NCBI GenBank assembly: GCA_902588315.1
Contig: CACIOP010000006.1
Coordinates: 1-64,000 of the forward strand
DNA: 64,000 nucleotides
Direction of reading: 5' to 3'
Source: an uncultured Pelagibacteraceae bacterium
GTDB lineage: Bacteria > Pseudomonadota > Alphaproteobacteria > Pelagibacterales > Pelagibacteraceae
Within the stretch, counting starts at the first letter, position 1, and each line of letters begins with the position of its first letter. The notes under the pieces were generated by a model. It made no database searches. It was given only the letters and a program-made list of their open reading frames with translations, and had not been told where the DNA came from. Positions 1 through 9,184 of this stretch are shown here, piece after piece. The position numbers were made by a program, and so were the translations under genes.

Positions 1-1079
1 AAATTTACTTTTTTTTTTGAATATTGTTTGTTGAAAATTGGCTTACCAATTTTTTTTAATAAAACTAAATTAATTTTTTTAGAATTATTTTTTTTATCTT
101 TAATCATAAAAGATAAAATTTTATTTGAATCTTTTATAGAAAAATATTTTTTTATTGAAGAAGGTACACCAGAATTATCAATATGATTTATAATTAAATT
201 ATATTCATTTTTACTGAGCATATTTTCCATTAAACTAAAATTAAGTGCTGTCTTCATTCCAATTATCACAGCTTCACCATGATTTAGTTTATGACTGTAA
301 CCTAAGCCTGCCTCATAAGCATGGCCAAATGTATGACCAAAATTTAATACTTTTCTTAATGCTGTTTCTTTTTCATCTTTTTCGACTATCTTTTTTTTAA
401 TTTTACAACTTTGATAAATAGCTTTTTCAATAAATGGAGATGAAAGACTTAAAATCTTTTTAAGATTTTTATTTAAGAAAATAAAAAATTTTTTATTTTC
501 AATTAATGAATGCTTCAATATCTCTCCATATCCACAAATTATATCTCTTTTTGATAAAGATTTAAGAAATTGAATATCTGAAAGAACCAATGATGGTTGA
601 TAAAAACTTCCTATTAAATTTTTACCATACTTAGAATTAACTCCAGTTTTTCCACCTATTGAGGAATCAACTTGAGCTAAAAGTGTTGTTGGAATATTTG
701 CAAACTTTAGGCCCCTTTTGAAAAGACTAGCCGCAAAACCACTTACATCGCCTGTAATTCCTCCTCCTAAAGAAATTAAAACATCATTTCTTGAAAAGTT
801 TTTATTTAATAAAACTTCTAAAATTTTATTAACACTATTAATATTTTTATTTTTTTCACTAGCATTAAAAAATAACAAAAAAATACTTTTATTTTTTAAA
901 GATCTTTTAATATTTGAGATAAATTTTTTTGGAACATTTTTATCAACAACAATTAAACATTTATCAAAATCAATTGAATTTGATTTAAAAATTTTTGATA
1001 CACGTGAGGTTAAATTTGATCCAATAATTATTGGATATCTTTCAGTTTTAGTTACTATATTTAATCTATTTTGTTTCAT
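1..1079 (-). CDS. aroB: 3-dehydroquinate synthase (C-terminus cut by window edge)
   Basis: Second step of the shikimate pathway: converts DAHP to 3-dehydroquinate, using NAD and a divalent metal, in the cytoplasm. The frame runs from ATG at 1079 to the left edge without a stop (359 codons visible, against about 360 for the family), so only the last few residues are missing. Visible family motifs are SLGGGITGDVSGF (NAD-binding), IPTTLLAQVDSSIGGKTGVN, GYGEILKH, LNFGHTFGHAYE and LNHGEAV (metal-binding histidines). Its start overlaps the end of aroK by 14 bases, the usual aroK-aroB pair. Confidence 0.95.
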   Translation of the reverse strand, partial: MKQNRLNIVTKTERYPIIIGSNLTSRVSKIFKSNSIDFDKCLIVVDKNVPKKFISNIKRSLKNKSIFLLFFNASEKNKNINSVNKILEVLLNKNFSRNDVLISLGGGITGDVSGFAASLFKRGLKFANIPTTLLAQVDSSIGGKTGVNSKYGKNLIGSFYQPSLVLSDIQFLKSLSKRDIICGYGEILKHSLIENKKFFIFLNKNLKKILSLSSPFIEKAIYQSCKIKKKIVEKDEKETALRKVLNFGHTFGHAYEAGLGYSHKLNHGEAVIIGMKTALNFSLMENMLSKNEYNLIINHIDNSGVPSSIKKYFSIKDSNKILSFMIKDKKNNSKKINLVLLKKIGKPIFNKQYSKKKVN

Positions 1080-1578
1080 AAATTTCTACAATTTTATTTA
1101 CTATTTCACTTTTAGTAAGATTATCACACTTTATCTCATATAAAGCTTTAGAATAAATGCCAGATCTTTTCTTAATTAAATCAATTAGTTCAGTATCTGT
1201 TGCATTAATAGCTAATGGTCTTGTTTTACTGTTTTTAATTCTATTTAACAATGTTTTATCATCCCAATTTAGCCAAAAAGATAAATGATTTTTTAAAATT
1301 TCTTTCCTAATATTATTATTTGTAAAAGCTCCTCCACCTAGTGAAATCACAGTAGAGCTTAATTTAAGTTTTTTTAAAGTTGTTTGTTCTTCAATTTTTC
1401 TAAAATAAGTCTCACCCTTAACTTCAAAGATTTTTTTTATTGTAATGTTTAAATTTTTTTCAATTTCTTTATCGATATCAACAAAATTTAATCTTAATTT
1501 CTTAGCTACTAAAAATCCAACAGAACTCTTACCAGAACCCATCATCCCCAAAAAAACAAGATTTTCTTTTGATTTCAT
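1066..1578 (-). CDS. aroK: shikimate kinase
   Basis: Phosphorylates shikimate with ATP to shikimate 3-phosphate. At 170 aa it has the normal family length. The Walker A loop GMMGSGKSS is at residues 11-19, followed by a DIDKEIEK shikimate-binding region, FRKIEE, and SLGGGAF (the conserved GGG). The ATG at 1578 is preferred over an in-frame ATG 21 codons upstream, because homologues begin just before the P-loop and the extra residues look like translated leader. First gene of the aroK-aroB pair. Confidence 0.95.
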   Translation of the reverse strand: MKSKENLVFLGMMGSGKSSVGFLVAKKLRLNFVDIDKEIEKNLNITIKKIFEVKGETYFRKIEEQTTLKKLKLSSTVISLGGGAFTNNNIRKEILKNHLSFWLNWDDKTLLNRIKNSKTRPLAINATDTELIDLIKKRSGIYSKALYEIKCDNLTKSEIVNKIVEIYETK

Positions 1579-1635
1579 AAGTTTCTTTATTGAAAAAACA
1601 TAAATATGTCTTAATTTGAAATTATCTAAAAGTAT

Positions 1636-1818
1636 ATGCAATTCATTAAAAATACAAGTTCAGGCAAAGCAAGTATCATGGGACTTGTGATTAAATCTAT
1701 AATTGGATTAGGGGTTATTTTAGGTGTTATTTTTTTTCTAAGTACAATTGATTTTCCTACACCTAAAAAAGAAATTGAAAAAATTATTCCAAATGAAAAT
1801 TTTAAAATTGTTAAATAA
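1636..1818 (+). CDS. small single-pass membrane protein, unknown function
   Basis: A 60-aa frame with one hydrophobic segment at about residues 15-36 (GLVIKSIIGLGVILGVIFFL), then a short Lys/Glu-rich tail. No family recognised. It starts 57 bases from the divergent aroK start and overlaps the next plus-strand gene by 26 bases, which fits a translationally coupled pair. An antisense frame covers the same bases, but the plus-strand reading is favoured by its membrane-protein composition and its position at the head of the operon. Confidence 0.6.
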   Translation: MQFIKNTSSGKASIMGLVIKSIIGLGVILGVIFFLSTIDFPTPKKEIEKIIPNENFKIVK

Positions 1819-3556
1819 GAAAATTCTTTCAATTACATTAGTTTATCTTATTTTTTTTACACCTGTATTTTCAGAAGAGAAACCCATTGATATTTGGAAC
1901 ATAGAAAAAAAAGATAATCAGGTCATTTCAGAAACAAATATTTTAAATGAAAATTCTAGTGGTACTACTCAAAATAGTGTTTACGAACTACAAACAAACA
2001 AACAAACAGATAAAATTAAACTTGATAAAGAATTTTCATCAAAAGAAATTAAAATTGTTGGATTATACGATCCTTCCGAATATGGCCTGAGTATGGATAT
2101 GTGGTTAAATTCTGATGGAACTAAATTAAAAAATTTATTTCAAAATATTAATAAGTTTAATCTTTCTGAAGATGCATCTGATATAATGCACATATCTTTA
2201 TTAACCAATGCTTTTTCTCCAACTCAAAACATTACTGAGCAAGAATTTATGAGCTTTAAATCTAATTGGTTAATAAAGTATGCAAACTTAGAGTTAATAG
2301 AAGAATATTTAATTAAAAATCAAGTAATAAATTTACATCCAAATTTGACAAGATATTTGGTAGATACTTATTTATCAGAATCAAACGTAAAAAAATCATG
2401 CGAGATTTTTTCTAAAAATACAGAACCTCTTCAAAATGAATATTTATCAAAATTTAATTTATATTGTTTAATCAATTATGGAAAAAATGAAGAGGCACAA
2501 CTAATTTTAGATTTAAAAAAAGAGTTAGGTTTCGAAGACAGTTATTACGAAAACAAAATAAATTATTTATTTGGATATCTAGATGAGGCAGATAAAGAAA
2601 TATCAATAAATACAATTTTAGATTTTCATTTAGCTCACAGAACTAACCCTGAGTTTTCTTATGAACCAACAGAAGATACACCTAAAATAATTTGGAAATA
2701 TCTTTCAGCTGTAAATTTACTTTTTAAAATTCAAGATATAGAAATTACTGATGTAGAAAAAATTTCTACAATAGAAAAAGCTGTTAATGATAAAAATTAT
2801 TCTGAAGAGGAGTTATTCGAATTTTATAAAAAATTCCAATTTAATATTAATCAATTTTTAAACGCAAAAGAGGCCTATAAATCTTTATCTTCAATAGAGG
2901 GACGTGCTCTTTTATATCAAAGAATTCTTTTAACAGAAAATCCTAAAATCAAATTAGAATTCACAAAAATTTTAAAGGATCTATTTATATCTGATGATAT
3001 AGGCAATGCCTTTGATTTAGAATTAAAAAATTTTTTAGGTGAAATTAATGTTGAGGATGTTCCATCAAATTTTACAACATTTTATAATAGTAATTTTAAC
3101 AAGAAAGAGATAGCAGATAAAAAGATTAAATATAATAGTAAAATTTTACATCAATCAAAACTTATAAATTATTTTAACGGGGACTATGCAAAATCTAAAA
3201 TTGAAGAGGATCTAGATAAATTTTTAAAGAAAATTAAAAAAGATAAAAAATATTTTTTATCAAAAAAAGATATAATTTTTCTAGAGGCGCTTAAATCTGA
3301 TGGAGTTAAAATTTCAAAAAAATATGACGGTCTTTATGAGGTGAAGCAATCAGAAATGCCTGTCGATATTCAAAAAATGATAGATAATAATGAGATTGGT
3401 GCTGCATTGTTGAGAATAATTGAGGTAATTGGACCTGATAAAATTGAAAATATTGATGAAGATACAGTTTATTTTATTATCAATACTTTAAATCAATTAA
3501 ATGTTGATTTAATTAGAAACAAACTATTGCTAAAAGTTCTTCCTTTAAAAGTATAA
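1793..3556 (+). CDS. large secreted, helix-rich protein of unknown function
   Basis: A 587-aa protein starting MKILKLLNKK with a Sec-type signal peptide: basic n-region, hydrophobic core ITLVYLIFFTP, likely cleavage after VFS near residue 27. The rest is acidic, almost free of Cys, and made of amphipathic helical stretches (for example residues 150-300 and 330-440), suggestive of a TPR-like solenoid in the periplasm or envelope. The ATG at 1793 is preferred over one 15 codons upstream because only the later start places the signal peptide at the N-terminus. It precedes def by 21 bases. No function assigned. Confidence 0.8.
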   Translation: MKILKLLNKKILSITLVYLIFFTPVFSEEKPIDIWNIEKKDNQVISETNILNENSSGTTQNSVYELQTNKQTDKIKLDKEFSSKEIKIVGLYDPSEYGLSMDMWLNSDGTKLKNLFQNINKFNLSEDASDIMHISLLTNAFSPTQNITEQEFMSFKSNWLIKYANLELIEEYLIKNQVINLHPNLTRYLVDTYLSESNVKKSCEIFSKNTEPLQNEYLSKFNLYCLINYGKNEEAQLILDLKKELGFEDSYYENKINYLFGYLDEADKEISINTILDFHLAHRTNPEFSYEPTEDTPKIIWKYLSAVNLLFKIQDIEITDVEKISTIEKAVNDKNYSEEELFEFYKKFQFNINQFLNAKEAYKSLSSIEGRALLYQRILLTENPKIKLEFTKILKDLFISDDIGNAFDLELKNFLGEINVEDVPSNFTTFYNSNFNKKEIADKKIKYNSKILHQSKLINYFNGDYAKSKIEEDLDKFLKKIKKDKKYFLSKKDIIFLEALKSDGVKISKKYDGLYEVKQSEMPVDIQKMIDNNEIGAALLRIIEVIGPDKIENIDEDTVYFIINTLNQLNVDLIRNKLLLKVLPLKV

Positions 3557-3577
3557 AAATTATAATAAAATCAAGTT

Positions 3578-4096
3578 ATGGCTATCCGAACTATAATAAC
3601 AGAACCCAATAAATTACTTAGGCAAGTATCTAAACCAGTCAAAAGTGTTGGTAAAGAAGAGCAAAAATTGATGGATGATATGCTAGAGACAATGTATGAC
3701 GCAAACGGAATTGGTCTCGCGGCGATACAAGTTGGTGTACCGAAGAGAATTATTGTAATGGATATAAGTAAAGATGAGAGTAAAAAAGAGCCAAGATATT
3801 TTGTAAATCCAGTTATCAAAAACAAAGATCCAGAAAAAGCAACTTATGAGGAAGGATGTCTTTCTGTGCCAAATCAGTTTGCAGAAATTGATAGACCTAG
3901 TAAGTGTGAAGTAGAATATCTTGATTATGATGGAGAAAAGAAATTGTTAAAGGCCGATGGTCTTCTGGCAACATGTATTCAGCACGAGATGGACCATTTA
4001 GAGGGAATCCTATTTATTGATTATCTTTCAAAATTAAAAAGGTCAATGATAATTAAAAAATTATCAAAATTAAAATCTACTTCTGTAGAAGCTTAA
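3578..4096 (+). CDS. def: peptide deformylase
   Basis: Removes the formyl group from nascent N-terminal fMet. The 172-aa protein has all three motifs: GIGLAAIQ (residues 44-51), EGCLS (92-96, metal ligand Cys94) and HEMDH (136-140, metal ligands His136/His140, catalytic Glu137). fmt follows after three bases and supplies the opposite reaction, formylation of initiator tRNA; def-fmt is a classic pair. Start ATG at 3578 gives the canonical N-terminus. Confidence 0.97.
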   Translation: MAIRTIITEPNKLLRQVSKPVKSVGKEEQKLMDDMLETMYDANGIGLAAIQVGVPKRIIVMDISKDESKKEPRYFVNPVIKNKDPEKATYEEGCLSVPNQFAEIDRPSKCEVEYLDYDGEKKLLKADGLLATCIQHEMDHLEGILFIDYLSKLKRSMIIKKLSKLKSTSVEA

Positions 4097-4099
4097 GCA

Positions 4100-5023
4100 A
4101 TGCTTAAAAAAATAGTTTTTATGGGCACCCCCATGTTCGCTGTTCCAATTTTAAAATCACTATATCAAAATGGATATCCTATTTCTTGTGTTTACACACA
4201 ACCACCTCAAAAATCTAAAAGAGGTCAAAAAATTAACAAGTCTCCAATTCAATTAATTTCGGAGACTTTAAATATAGAATTTAGAACACCAAATTCATTA
4301 AAAGAAAATTTAGATGAGTTAGAATATTTTAAATCTTTACAGGCAGATTTGGCAATAGTTGTTGCTTATGGTCAAATTATACCAAAGTCATATTTAAATT
4401 TAACTAAAAAAGGATTTATTAATATACATGCATCTATTCTTCCAAAATGGAGAGGTGCTGCTCCTATTCAAAGATCAATTATGAATTTAGATAAAGAGAC
4501 AGGAATTAGTATTATGAAAATAGGGGAGGAACTAGATACAGGACCGGTATGTAATGTTTATAAAATTAATATAGAAAATAACTTAAATGCTGAAGATATT
4601 AATGAAAAGCTATCAAGTTTGGCTGCAGAGAAAATTTTAGATAATATAGATGATATATATGAGGATAAAGCAAACTTTATAGAACAAGATCACTCATCAG
4701 CTACATACGCATCAAAAATTCAAAAATTAGAGGGGCAGATTAATTGGAGAGAAGATGCTAAAATTATAATTGGTAAAATAAATGGACTTTATCCAGTTCC
4801 AGGTGCTTATTTCATGTTTAACGGTGAGAGATATAAAATATTGAAAGCAGAAATTGGACAAGCACAAGGAAAACCAGGTGAGGTTTTATCCGACCATTTA
4901 GAAATTTCATGTGGAGATAAAAAATCAATAAAAATTAAAGAAATACAAAGACAAGGAAAAAAGCCTCAAAGTATTGGAGAATTTGTTTTAGGAACACAAA
5001 TTAAAAAGGGCTCATTTTTATAA
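4100..5023 (+). CDS. fmt: methionyl-tRNA formyltransferase
   Basis: Formylates Met-tRNA(fMet) using 10-formyl-tetrahydrofolate. 307 aa, normal length. The N-terminus is IVFMGTPMFAVP. The active-site region has the NIHASILPKWRGAAPIQ signature (catalytic Asn and His), followed by the C-terminal tRNA-binding domain with NGLYPVPGAYF. The stop TAA shares its last base with the ATG of truA (TAATG), so the two are translationally coupled. Confidence 0.97.
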   Translation: MLKKIVFMGTPMFAVPILKSLYQNGYPISCVYTQPPQKSKRGQKINKSPIQLISETLNIEFRTPNSLKENLDELEYFKSLQADLAIVVAYGQIIPKSYLNLTKKGFINIHASILPKWRGAAPIQRSIMNLDKETGISIMKIGEELDTGPVCNVYKINIENNLNAEDINEKLSSLAAEKILDNIDDIYEDKANFIEQDHSSATYASKIQKLEGQINWREDAKIIIGKINGLYPVPGAYFMFNGERYKILKAEIGQAQGKPGEVLSDHLEISCGDKKSIKIKEIQRQGKKPQSIGEFVLGTQIKKGSFL

Positions 5024-5763
5024 TGAATAGATACCAAATACTTATTGAGTATGTAGGAACAAATTTTAGAGGATGGCAAATTCAAAAAAAAGGTCCAACA
5101 ATTCAAGGATTGATTCAAGAAAAATTATCAAAATTATTAAAAGAAAAGATTATTTTACATGGTCAAGGAAGAACGGATGCAGGGGTTCATGCATTTGAGC
5201 AATCCGCGCACTTTGATTGCAAAAATAAAATAACCGATACAATTAAATTTTTAAAATCTATAAATCATTTTTTGAACTTAAAAGACATTGCAATTAAAAA
5301 TATAAAAAAAAGAAACAATAAATTTCATGCTAGATTTTCAGCAAAACAAAGAATTTATAAATACTTTATTTTTAATCAAATAAGCCAACCAATAATTGAA
5401 AAAAATAGAGCATGGCATGTTCGTAGGCCTTTAAATTTAGAATTAATGAAAAAGGGTGCAAAAAAGTTATTAGGAACTAATGATTATTCAACTTTTAGAT
5501 CTTCAAGCTGTCACGCTAAAAGTCCAATTAAAACTATTAAATCAATTAAAATTAAATCATCAAAAAATAAAATTGAATTTCAATTTAGTTCGCAATCATT
5601 TTTACAACATCAGGTTAGATCTATGGTTGGTTGTTTAAAATACTTGGGAGAAACTAAATGGGATTTGAAAACTTTTGAAAAGAGATTTAAATCAAAAAAA
5701 AGAGCGCTGTGTGCTCCTCCAGCACCACCAAGTGGTTTATTTTTATTTAGAGTTCTTTATTAA
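5023..5763 (+). CDS. truA: tRNA pseudouridine(38-40) synthase TruA
   Basis: Makes pseudouridine at positions 38-40 of the tRNA anticodon arm. 246 aa. The GQGRTDAGVHA motif carries the catalytic Asp near residue 52. Later family blocks include FHARFSAKQRIYKY and FLQHQVRSMVG. Last gene of def-fmt-truA. Its final 21 bases overlap the end of the convergent SET-domain gene, leaving no room for a terminator. Confidence 0.96.
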   Translation: MNRYQILIEYVGTNFRGWQIQKKGPTIQGLIQEKLSKLLKEKIILHGQGRTDAGVHAFEQSAHFDCKNKITDTIKFLKSINHFLNLKDIAIKNIKKRNNKFHARFSAKQRIYKYFIFNQISQPIIEKNRAWHVRRPLNLELMKKGAKKLLGTNDYSTFRSSSCHAKSPIKTIKSIKIKSSKNKIEFQFSSQSFLQHQVRSMVGCLKYLGETKWDLKTFEKRFKSKKRALCAPPAPPSGLFLFRVLY

Positions 5764-6234
5764 TTTATTTTTATTGCTCATAGCAAACTTTTTATTTATT
5801 CGCCATCTAGACTCAGCTCTTACAATATATCCACAACAGTTTTTTGATTTACATTTACAAGGAAATTGTTTGTAGTTTTCATCATAACCAAATCCATAAT
5901 CACAGGTAAACTCCTCACCTTTTTTAATATCTTTGATTGCTTTGACCCAAATTTTCAATCCCTTTCCATCATAATCACAATTATTATCACAAGAATGGTT
6001 TATTAAACCTGCGGTATTCCATGGAAAATCTCCATCTAGATCGTATCTTTTATTTATTGTGAATAAATATATTGGTTTACTATTATCGTATTTATCAGAA
6101 TCTTGTGTTTGTTTTTTTGTTATAAGTTTTCCGACATAGTCAATTATTTTGGTTCCCTCTTTAATGTCACGAGTTGCATAAAGTCCTCTACCTTTATTAT
6201 CAATTCCAGACTTTTTTATTTTATATAATTTCAT
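5743..6234 (-). CDS. SET-domain protein, probable lysine methyltransferase
   Basis: A compact 163-aa SET protein. The sequence shows an N-terminal GRGLYATRDIKEG strand pair; the core NHSCDNNC (NHSC is the SAM-pocket pseudoknot motif, about residues 79-82); GEEFTCDYG (catalytic-Tyr segment, about 107-115); and a post-SET-like Cys cluster, FPCKCKSKNCCG (about 124-135), which with the Cys of NHSC could bind zinc. The family methylates protein lysines; the bacterial substrate is unknown. It lies 33 bases downstream of an HDAC-family gene on the same strand. Transfer from a eukaryote or another bacterium is possible but not shown by base composition. Confidence 0.88.
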   Translation of the reverse strand: MKLYKIKKSGIDNKGRGLYATRDIKEGTKIIDYVGKLITKKQTQDSDKYDNSKPIYLFTINKRYDLDGDFPWNTAGLINHSCDNNCDYDGKGLKIWVKAIKDIKKGEEFTCDYGFGYDENYKQFPCKCKSKNCCGYIVRAESRWRINKKFAMSNKNKLIKNSK

Positions 6235-6267
6235 GAAGATTTTTATTTAGAGTTTTATTAAGATTTA

Positions 6268-7197
6268 TCAATTAAATTCTAAAAGAGCATCAACGTGTCT
6301 TTTCGTACTGTCTCTAAGTGCGTTTAGGTCATAACCGCCCTCTAAAATTGAAACAACTTTTCCATTACAAAACTTTTTAGAAGTCTCTAATACTCTTTTC
6401 GTAATAGTAAAATAATCCTCTGTTTTTAAATTAAATTGAGCGAGAGGGTCATCTTCATGTGCATCAAAACCAGCACTAATCAATATAAACTCTGGTCTAA
6501 ACTCTTCTAATTTTTTTAATACACGGTCAAATACGTTTAAATATTCTTCTGAACTTATGCCAGCTGGCAAAGGTATATTAAAGATATTGTTAAATTTACC
6601 TCTTTCTTGTTCAGAACCAGTTCCTGGGTAGTAGGGATATTGGTGAGTTGATATAAAAAGTACATTTTCATTTTCATAAAAAATATCCTGTGTTCCATTG
6701 CCGTGATGTACATCAAAATCTATTATTGCAACTTTTTTATATTTATATTTTTTCAACAAATAATTTGCACCAATACTCACTGAATTTAAAATGCAAAAAC
6801 CAGCCGCTTTATTTTGCGAACTATGATGTCCAGGAGGTCGAACACAACAAAACGCATTTCTAAATTCTTTTTTTTCTACTCCATCAATTGCAGCAATTAT
6901 TGATCCAACTGCATCGAAAGTAGCATCTTTGCTTCCAGGTGAAATGATTGTATCACCATCAAGTGAAGAAAAACCTTTTTTTGGAAAAGAACTTTTTACT
7001 AAATTTAAATAATTATTTTCATGTGTGGTTAATAGAATATCATCTGAAACTTTAGATGGTTTTTTCCATATAAGATTTTTATTATTAAGTTTTTTAAAAT
7101 TTTCTACTATGACTGATACTCTTGCTATTTGTTCTGGATGCCCAGGACCTGTATCATGATTTTGAGATGTATCTGATGTAATTAAGCCAGTTTTCAC
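6268..7197 (-). CDS. histone-deacetylase/acetoin-utilisation family amidohydrolase
   Basis: Class II HDAC-like zinc amidohydrolase, 309 aa. Visible motifs: HPEQIARV near residue 20; RPPGHHSSQNKAAGFC (the His-His charge relay); DFDVHHGNGTQ (zinc ligands Asp and His); SAGFDAHEDDPLA (third zinc ligand Asp); and LEGGYDL with the transition-state Tyr region. All catalytic residues expected of an active enzyme are present. Bacterial members deacetylate acetyl-lysine, acetylpolyamines or other amides; the substrate here cannot be read. Its ATG overlaps the dapE stop (ATGA), so it is in the dap operon, with the SET gene next. Confidence 0.93.
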   Translation of the reverse strand: MKTGLITSDTSQNHDTGPGHPEQIARVSVIVENFKKLNNKNLIWKKPSKVSDDILLTTHENNYLNLVKSSFPKKGFSSLDGDTIISPGSKDATFDAVGSIIAAIDGVEKKEFRNAFCCVRPPGHHSSQNKAAGFCILNSVSIGANYLLKKYKYKKVAIIDFDVHHGNGTQDIFYENENVLFISTHQYPYYPGTGSEQERGKFNNIFNIPLPAGISSEEYLNVFDRVLKKLEEFRPEFILISAGFDAHEDDPLAQFNLKTEDYFTITKRVLETSKKFCNGKVVSILEGGYDLNALRDSTKRHVDALLEFN

Positions 7198-8351
7198 TTA
7201 AAGTAATTATCTAAGATTTTAGTATAAATTAAAGTTAATCTTTTTAAATCAGATAATGAAACACACTCTCCTATCTTATGCATAGTTTTTCCCACTAATC
7301 CAAATTCTAAACATGGAGCTATTTTTCTTATGAATCTAGCATCCGATGTACCACCAGTTGTAGATAATTTAGGTTTAATTTTAGTAATTCTCTTAATTGT
7401 ATTTTGTATCATAAATGTAGTTTTGTTAGGTTTAGTTAAAAAAGCCTCACCAGAAACACTATATTCAATTTTATATTTTGATTTATTTTTATTACAAATT
7501 TGTTTTATTATTTTATTAATTTTATTCTTCAATTTGTAAGATGTATGTTTGTTATTAAATCTAATATTAAAAGAAGCACCAGCTAATCCTGGAATTACAT
7601 TATCAGCTGAATTATCAATGTTAATTTTTGTTATTTCTAAATTTGTAGGTTGAAAATCTTTTGTTCCTTTATCAAATTTAATTTCTTTTAACTCTTTTAG
7701 TATTTGGACTAAAGCTGTTGATGGATTGTTAGCTCTATTTGGGTAAGCGACATGACCTTGAATACCAATGACAGACAATTTTCCAGTCATACTACCTCTA
7801 CGACCAATTTTTATCATTTCTCCTAATTTATTTGGATTTGTAGGTTCTCCTACTAAGCAAAAATCTATTTTTTCTTTTCTTTTTCTCAAATACTCAACAA
7901 CTTTTTTTGTTCCATTAATTGCAATTCCTTCTTCGTCCCCAGTAATTAGAAGGCTAATAGACCCATCAAATTTTTTATTTATTTTAGAAAAATTACTTAC
8001 CGCAGTAACAAATGCAGCTATTGAGCTTTTCATATCATTTGCACCTCTGCCAATTAGGTATCCTTTCTTAACAGCAGGTTTGAATGGATTAACAGTCCAA
8101 TCATTCAAATTACCGGGTGGTACTACATCTAAATGACCTGCATAACAAAAATTTGGACTTGCGGTACCAAGTCTTGCGTAAAGATTTTTTACAGGATAAC
8201 TATTTTTATCTTTAAACTCGAGAATTTTAGTTTTAAAGCCGATTTTTTTTAATTTTTTTTCTAAAAATTTAACAACACCAGCATCAGTTTTTGTAACAGA
8301 TGGAAACCTAATTAGCTCTTTAGCTAATTGTAATTCATTTATTGTTGGCAT
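7194..8351 (-). CDS. dapE: succinyl-diaminopimelate desuccinylase
   Basis: Hydrolyses N-succinyl-LL-diaminopimelate in the lysine/peptidoglycan pathway. A 385-aa M20 metallopeptidase-fold enzyme: AGHLDVVPPG (first zinc ligand His), GRGANDMKS (bridging Asp), ITGDEEG (catalytic Glu-Glu), VGEPT, TSDARF, and MHKIGECVS near the C-terminus with the last His ligand. It directly follows dapD (1-base gap), which makes the preceding intermediate. Confidence 0.96.
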   Translation of the reverse strand: MPTINELQLAKELIRFPSVTKTDAGVVKFLEKKLKKIGFKTKILEFKDKNSYPVKNLYARLGTASPNFCYAGHLDVVPPGNLNDWTVNPFKPAVKKGYLIGRGANDMKSSIAAFVTAVSNFSKINKKFDGSISLLITGDEEGIAINGTKKVVEYLRKRKEKIDFCLVGEPTNPNKLGEMIKIGRRGSMTGKLSVIGIQGHVAYPNRANNPSTALVQILKELKEIKFDKGTKDFQPTNLEITKINIDNSADNVIPGLAGASFNIRFNNKHTSYKLKNKINKIIKQICNKNKSKYKIEYSVSGEAFLTKPNKTTFMIQNTIKRITKIKPKLSTTGGTSDARFIRKIAPCLEFGLVGKTMHKIGECVSLSDLKRLTLIYTKILDNYFK

Positions 8352-8352
8352 T

Positions 8353-9180
8353 TTAATCTCTTAGAAGTTCGTTAACTGATGTTTTAGATCTCGTTTTTTC
8401 ATCAACTTGTTTAATTATTACTGCACAATACAAAGATGGCGCTTGTGGATTGTTTTTATCTGGTAAGGATCCTGGAACTACCACTGAATAAGGTGGAATT
8501 TTTCCATAAGTTATTTCACCAGTTTTTCTATTAACAATTTTTGTTGATTGTCCAATATACATTCCCATACTAAGAACAGAGCCTTCCCCAACTATTACGC
8601 CTTCTACTACTTCAGACATTGCTCCTAAGAAAACATTATCTTCAATAATTGTTGGTAATGCTTGAGCAGGTTCTAATACACCTCCAACTCCAGTACCAGC
8701 TGAGATATGACAATTTTTTCCAATCTGACAACAGCTTCCAGCACGACTAAACGTGTCCATCATCGTCCCTTGATCAATATATGCTCCGATATTTACATAA
8801 CACGGCATCAAAACTGCATTTTTTCCAACAAATGATCCTTTTCTTACTGGTGAATTAGGCACCATTCTAAAACCAGCTTTTTCATGATCTTCTTTTGTCC
8901 ATCCTGCTGTTTTTCCTTTAAGTAAGTGAGCTTTGTCATACCAACTACTGTATGGACCATTTAAATTTTCCATTGGATACATTCTAAAACTTAACATGAT
9001 AGCTTTTTTTAGATGTTGATGAGTAACCCATTCACCATTGATCTTTTCAGCTACTCTCGCTTTTCCATTATCTAAATCTTCAATAATTTGATTAACAGCA
9101 TCCTTTAAAGATTTATCTGAATTTTGGCCTACTTGGTCCTTATTTTCCCAAGCTTCATTTATAATTTTTTCTATACTCAT
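8353..9180 (-). CDS. dapD: tetrahydrodipicolinate N-succinyltransferase
   Basis: Transfers succinyl from succinyl-CoA to tetrahydrodipicolinate. 275 aa, standard length. An N-terminal helical domain is followed by a left-handed beta-helix of hexapeptide repeats (VGKNAVLMPCYVNIGAYID onward). Family signatures include MVPNSPVRKGSF, TMMDTFSRAGSCCQIG and GGVLEPAQA. Paired with dapE downstream and preceded by a HAD phosphatase with a 4-base gap. Confidence 0.97.
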   Translation of the reverse strand: MSIEKIINEAWENKDQVGQNSDKSLKDAVNQIIEDLDNGKARVAEKINGEWVTHQHLKKAIMLSFRMYPMENLNGPYSSWYDKAHLLKGKTAGWTKEDHEKAGFRMVPNSPVRKGSFVGKNAVLMPCYVNIGAYIDQGTMMDTFSRAGSCCQIGKNCHISAGTGVGGVLEPAQALPTIIEDNVFLGAMSEVVEGVIVGEGSVLSMGMYIGQSTKIVNRKTGEITYGKIPPYSVVVPGSLPDKNNPQAPSLYCAVIIKQVDEKTRSKTSVNELLRD

Positions 9181-9184
9181 AATT

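Noticed and set aside
718-1143. Plus-strand frame of 141 codons
   Set aside because: Antisense to aroB, whose motifs are unmistakable. The plus-strand translation is low-complexity Phe/Leu/Ile with no family features.
1626-1832. Minus-strand frame of 68 codons opposite the small membrane protein
   Set aside because: It overlaps both plus-strand genes antisense and has no better start signal. The plus-strand reading fits the operon and has normal membrane-protein features.
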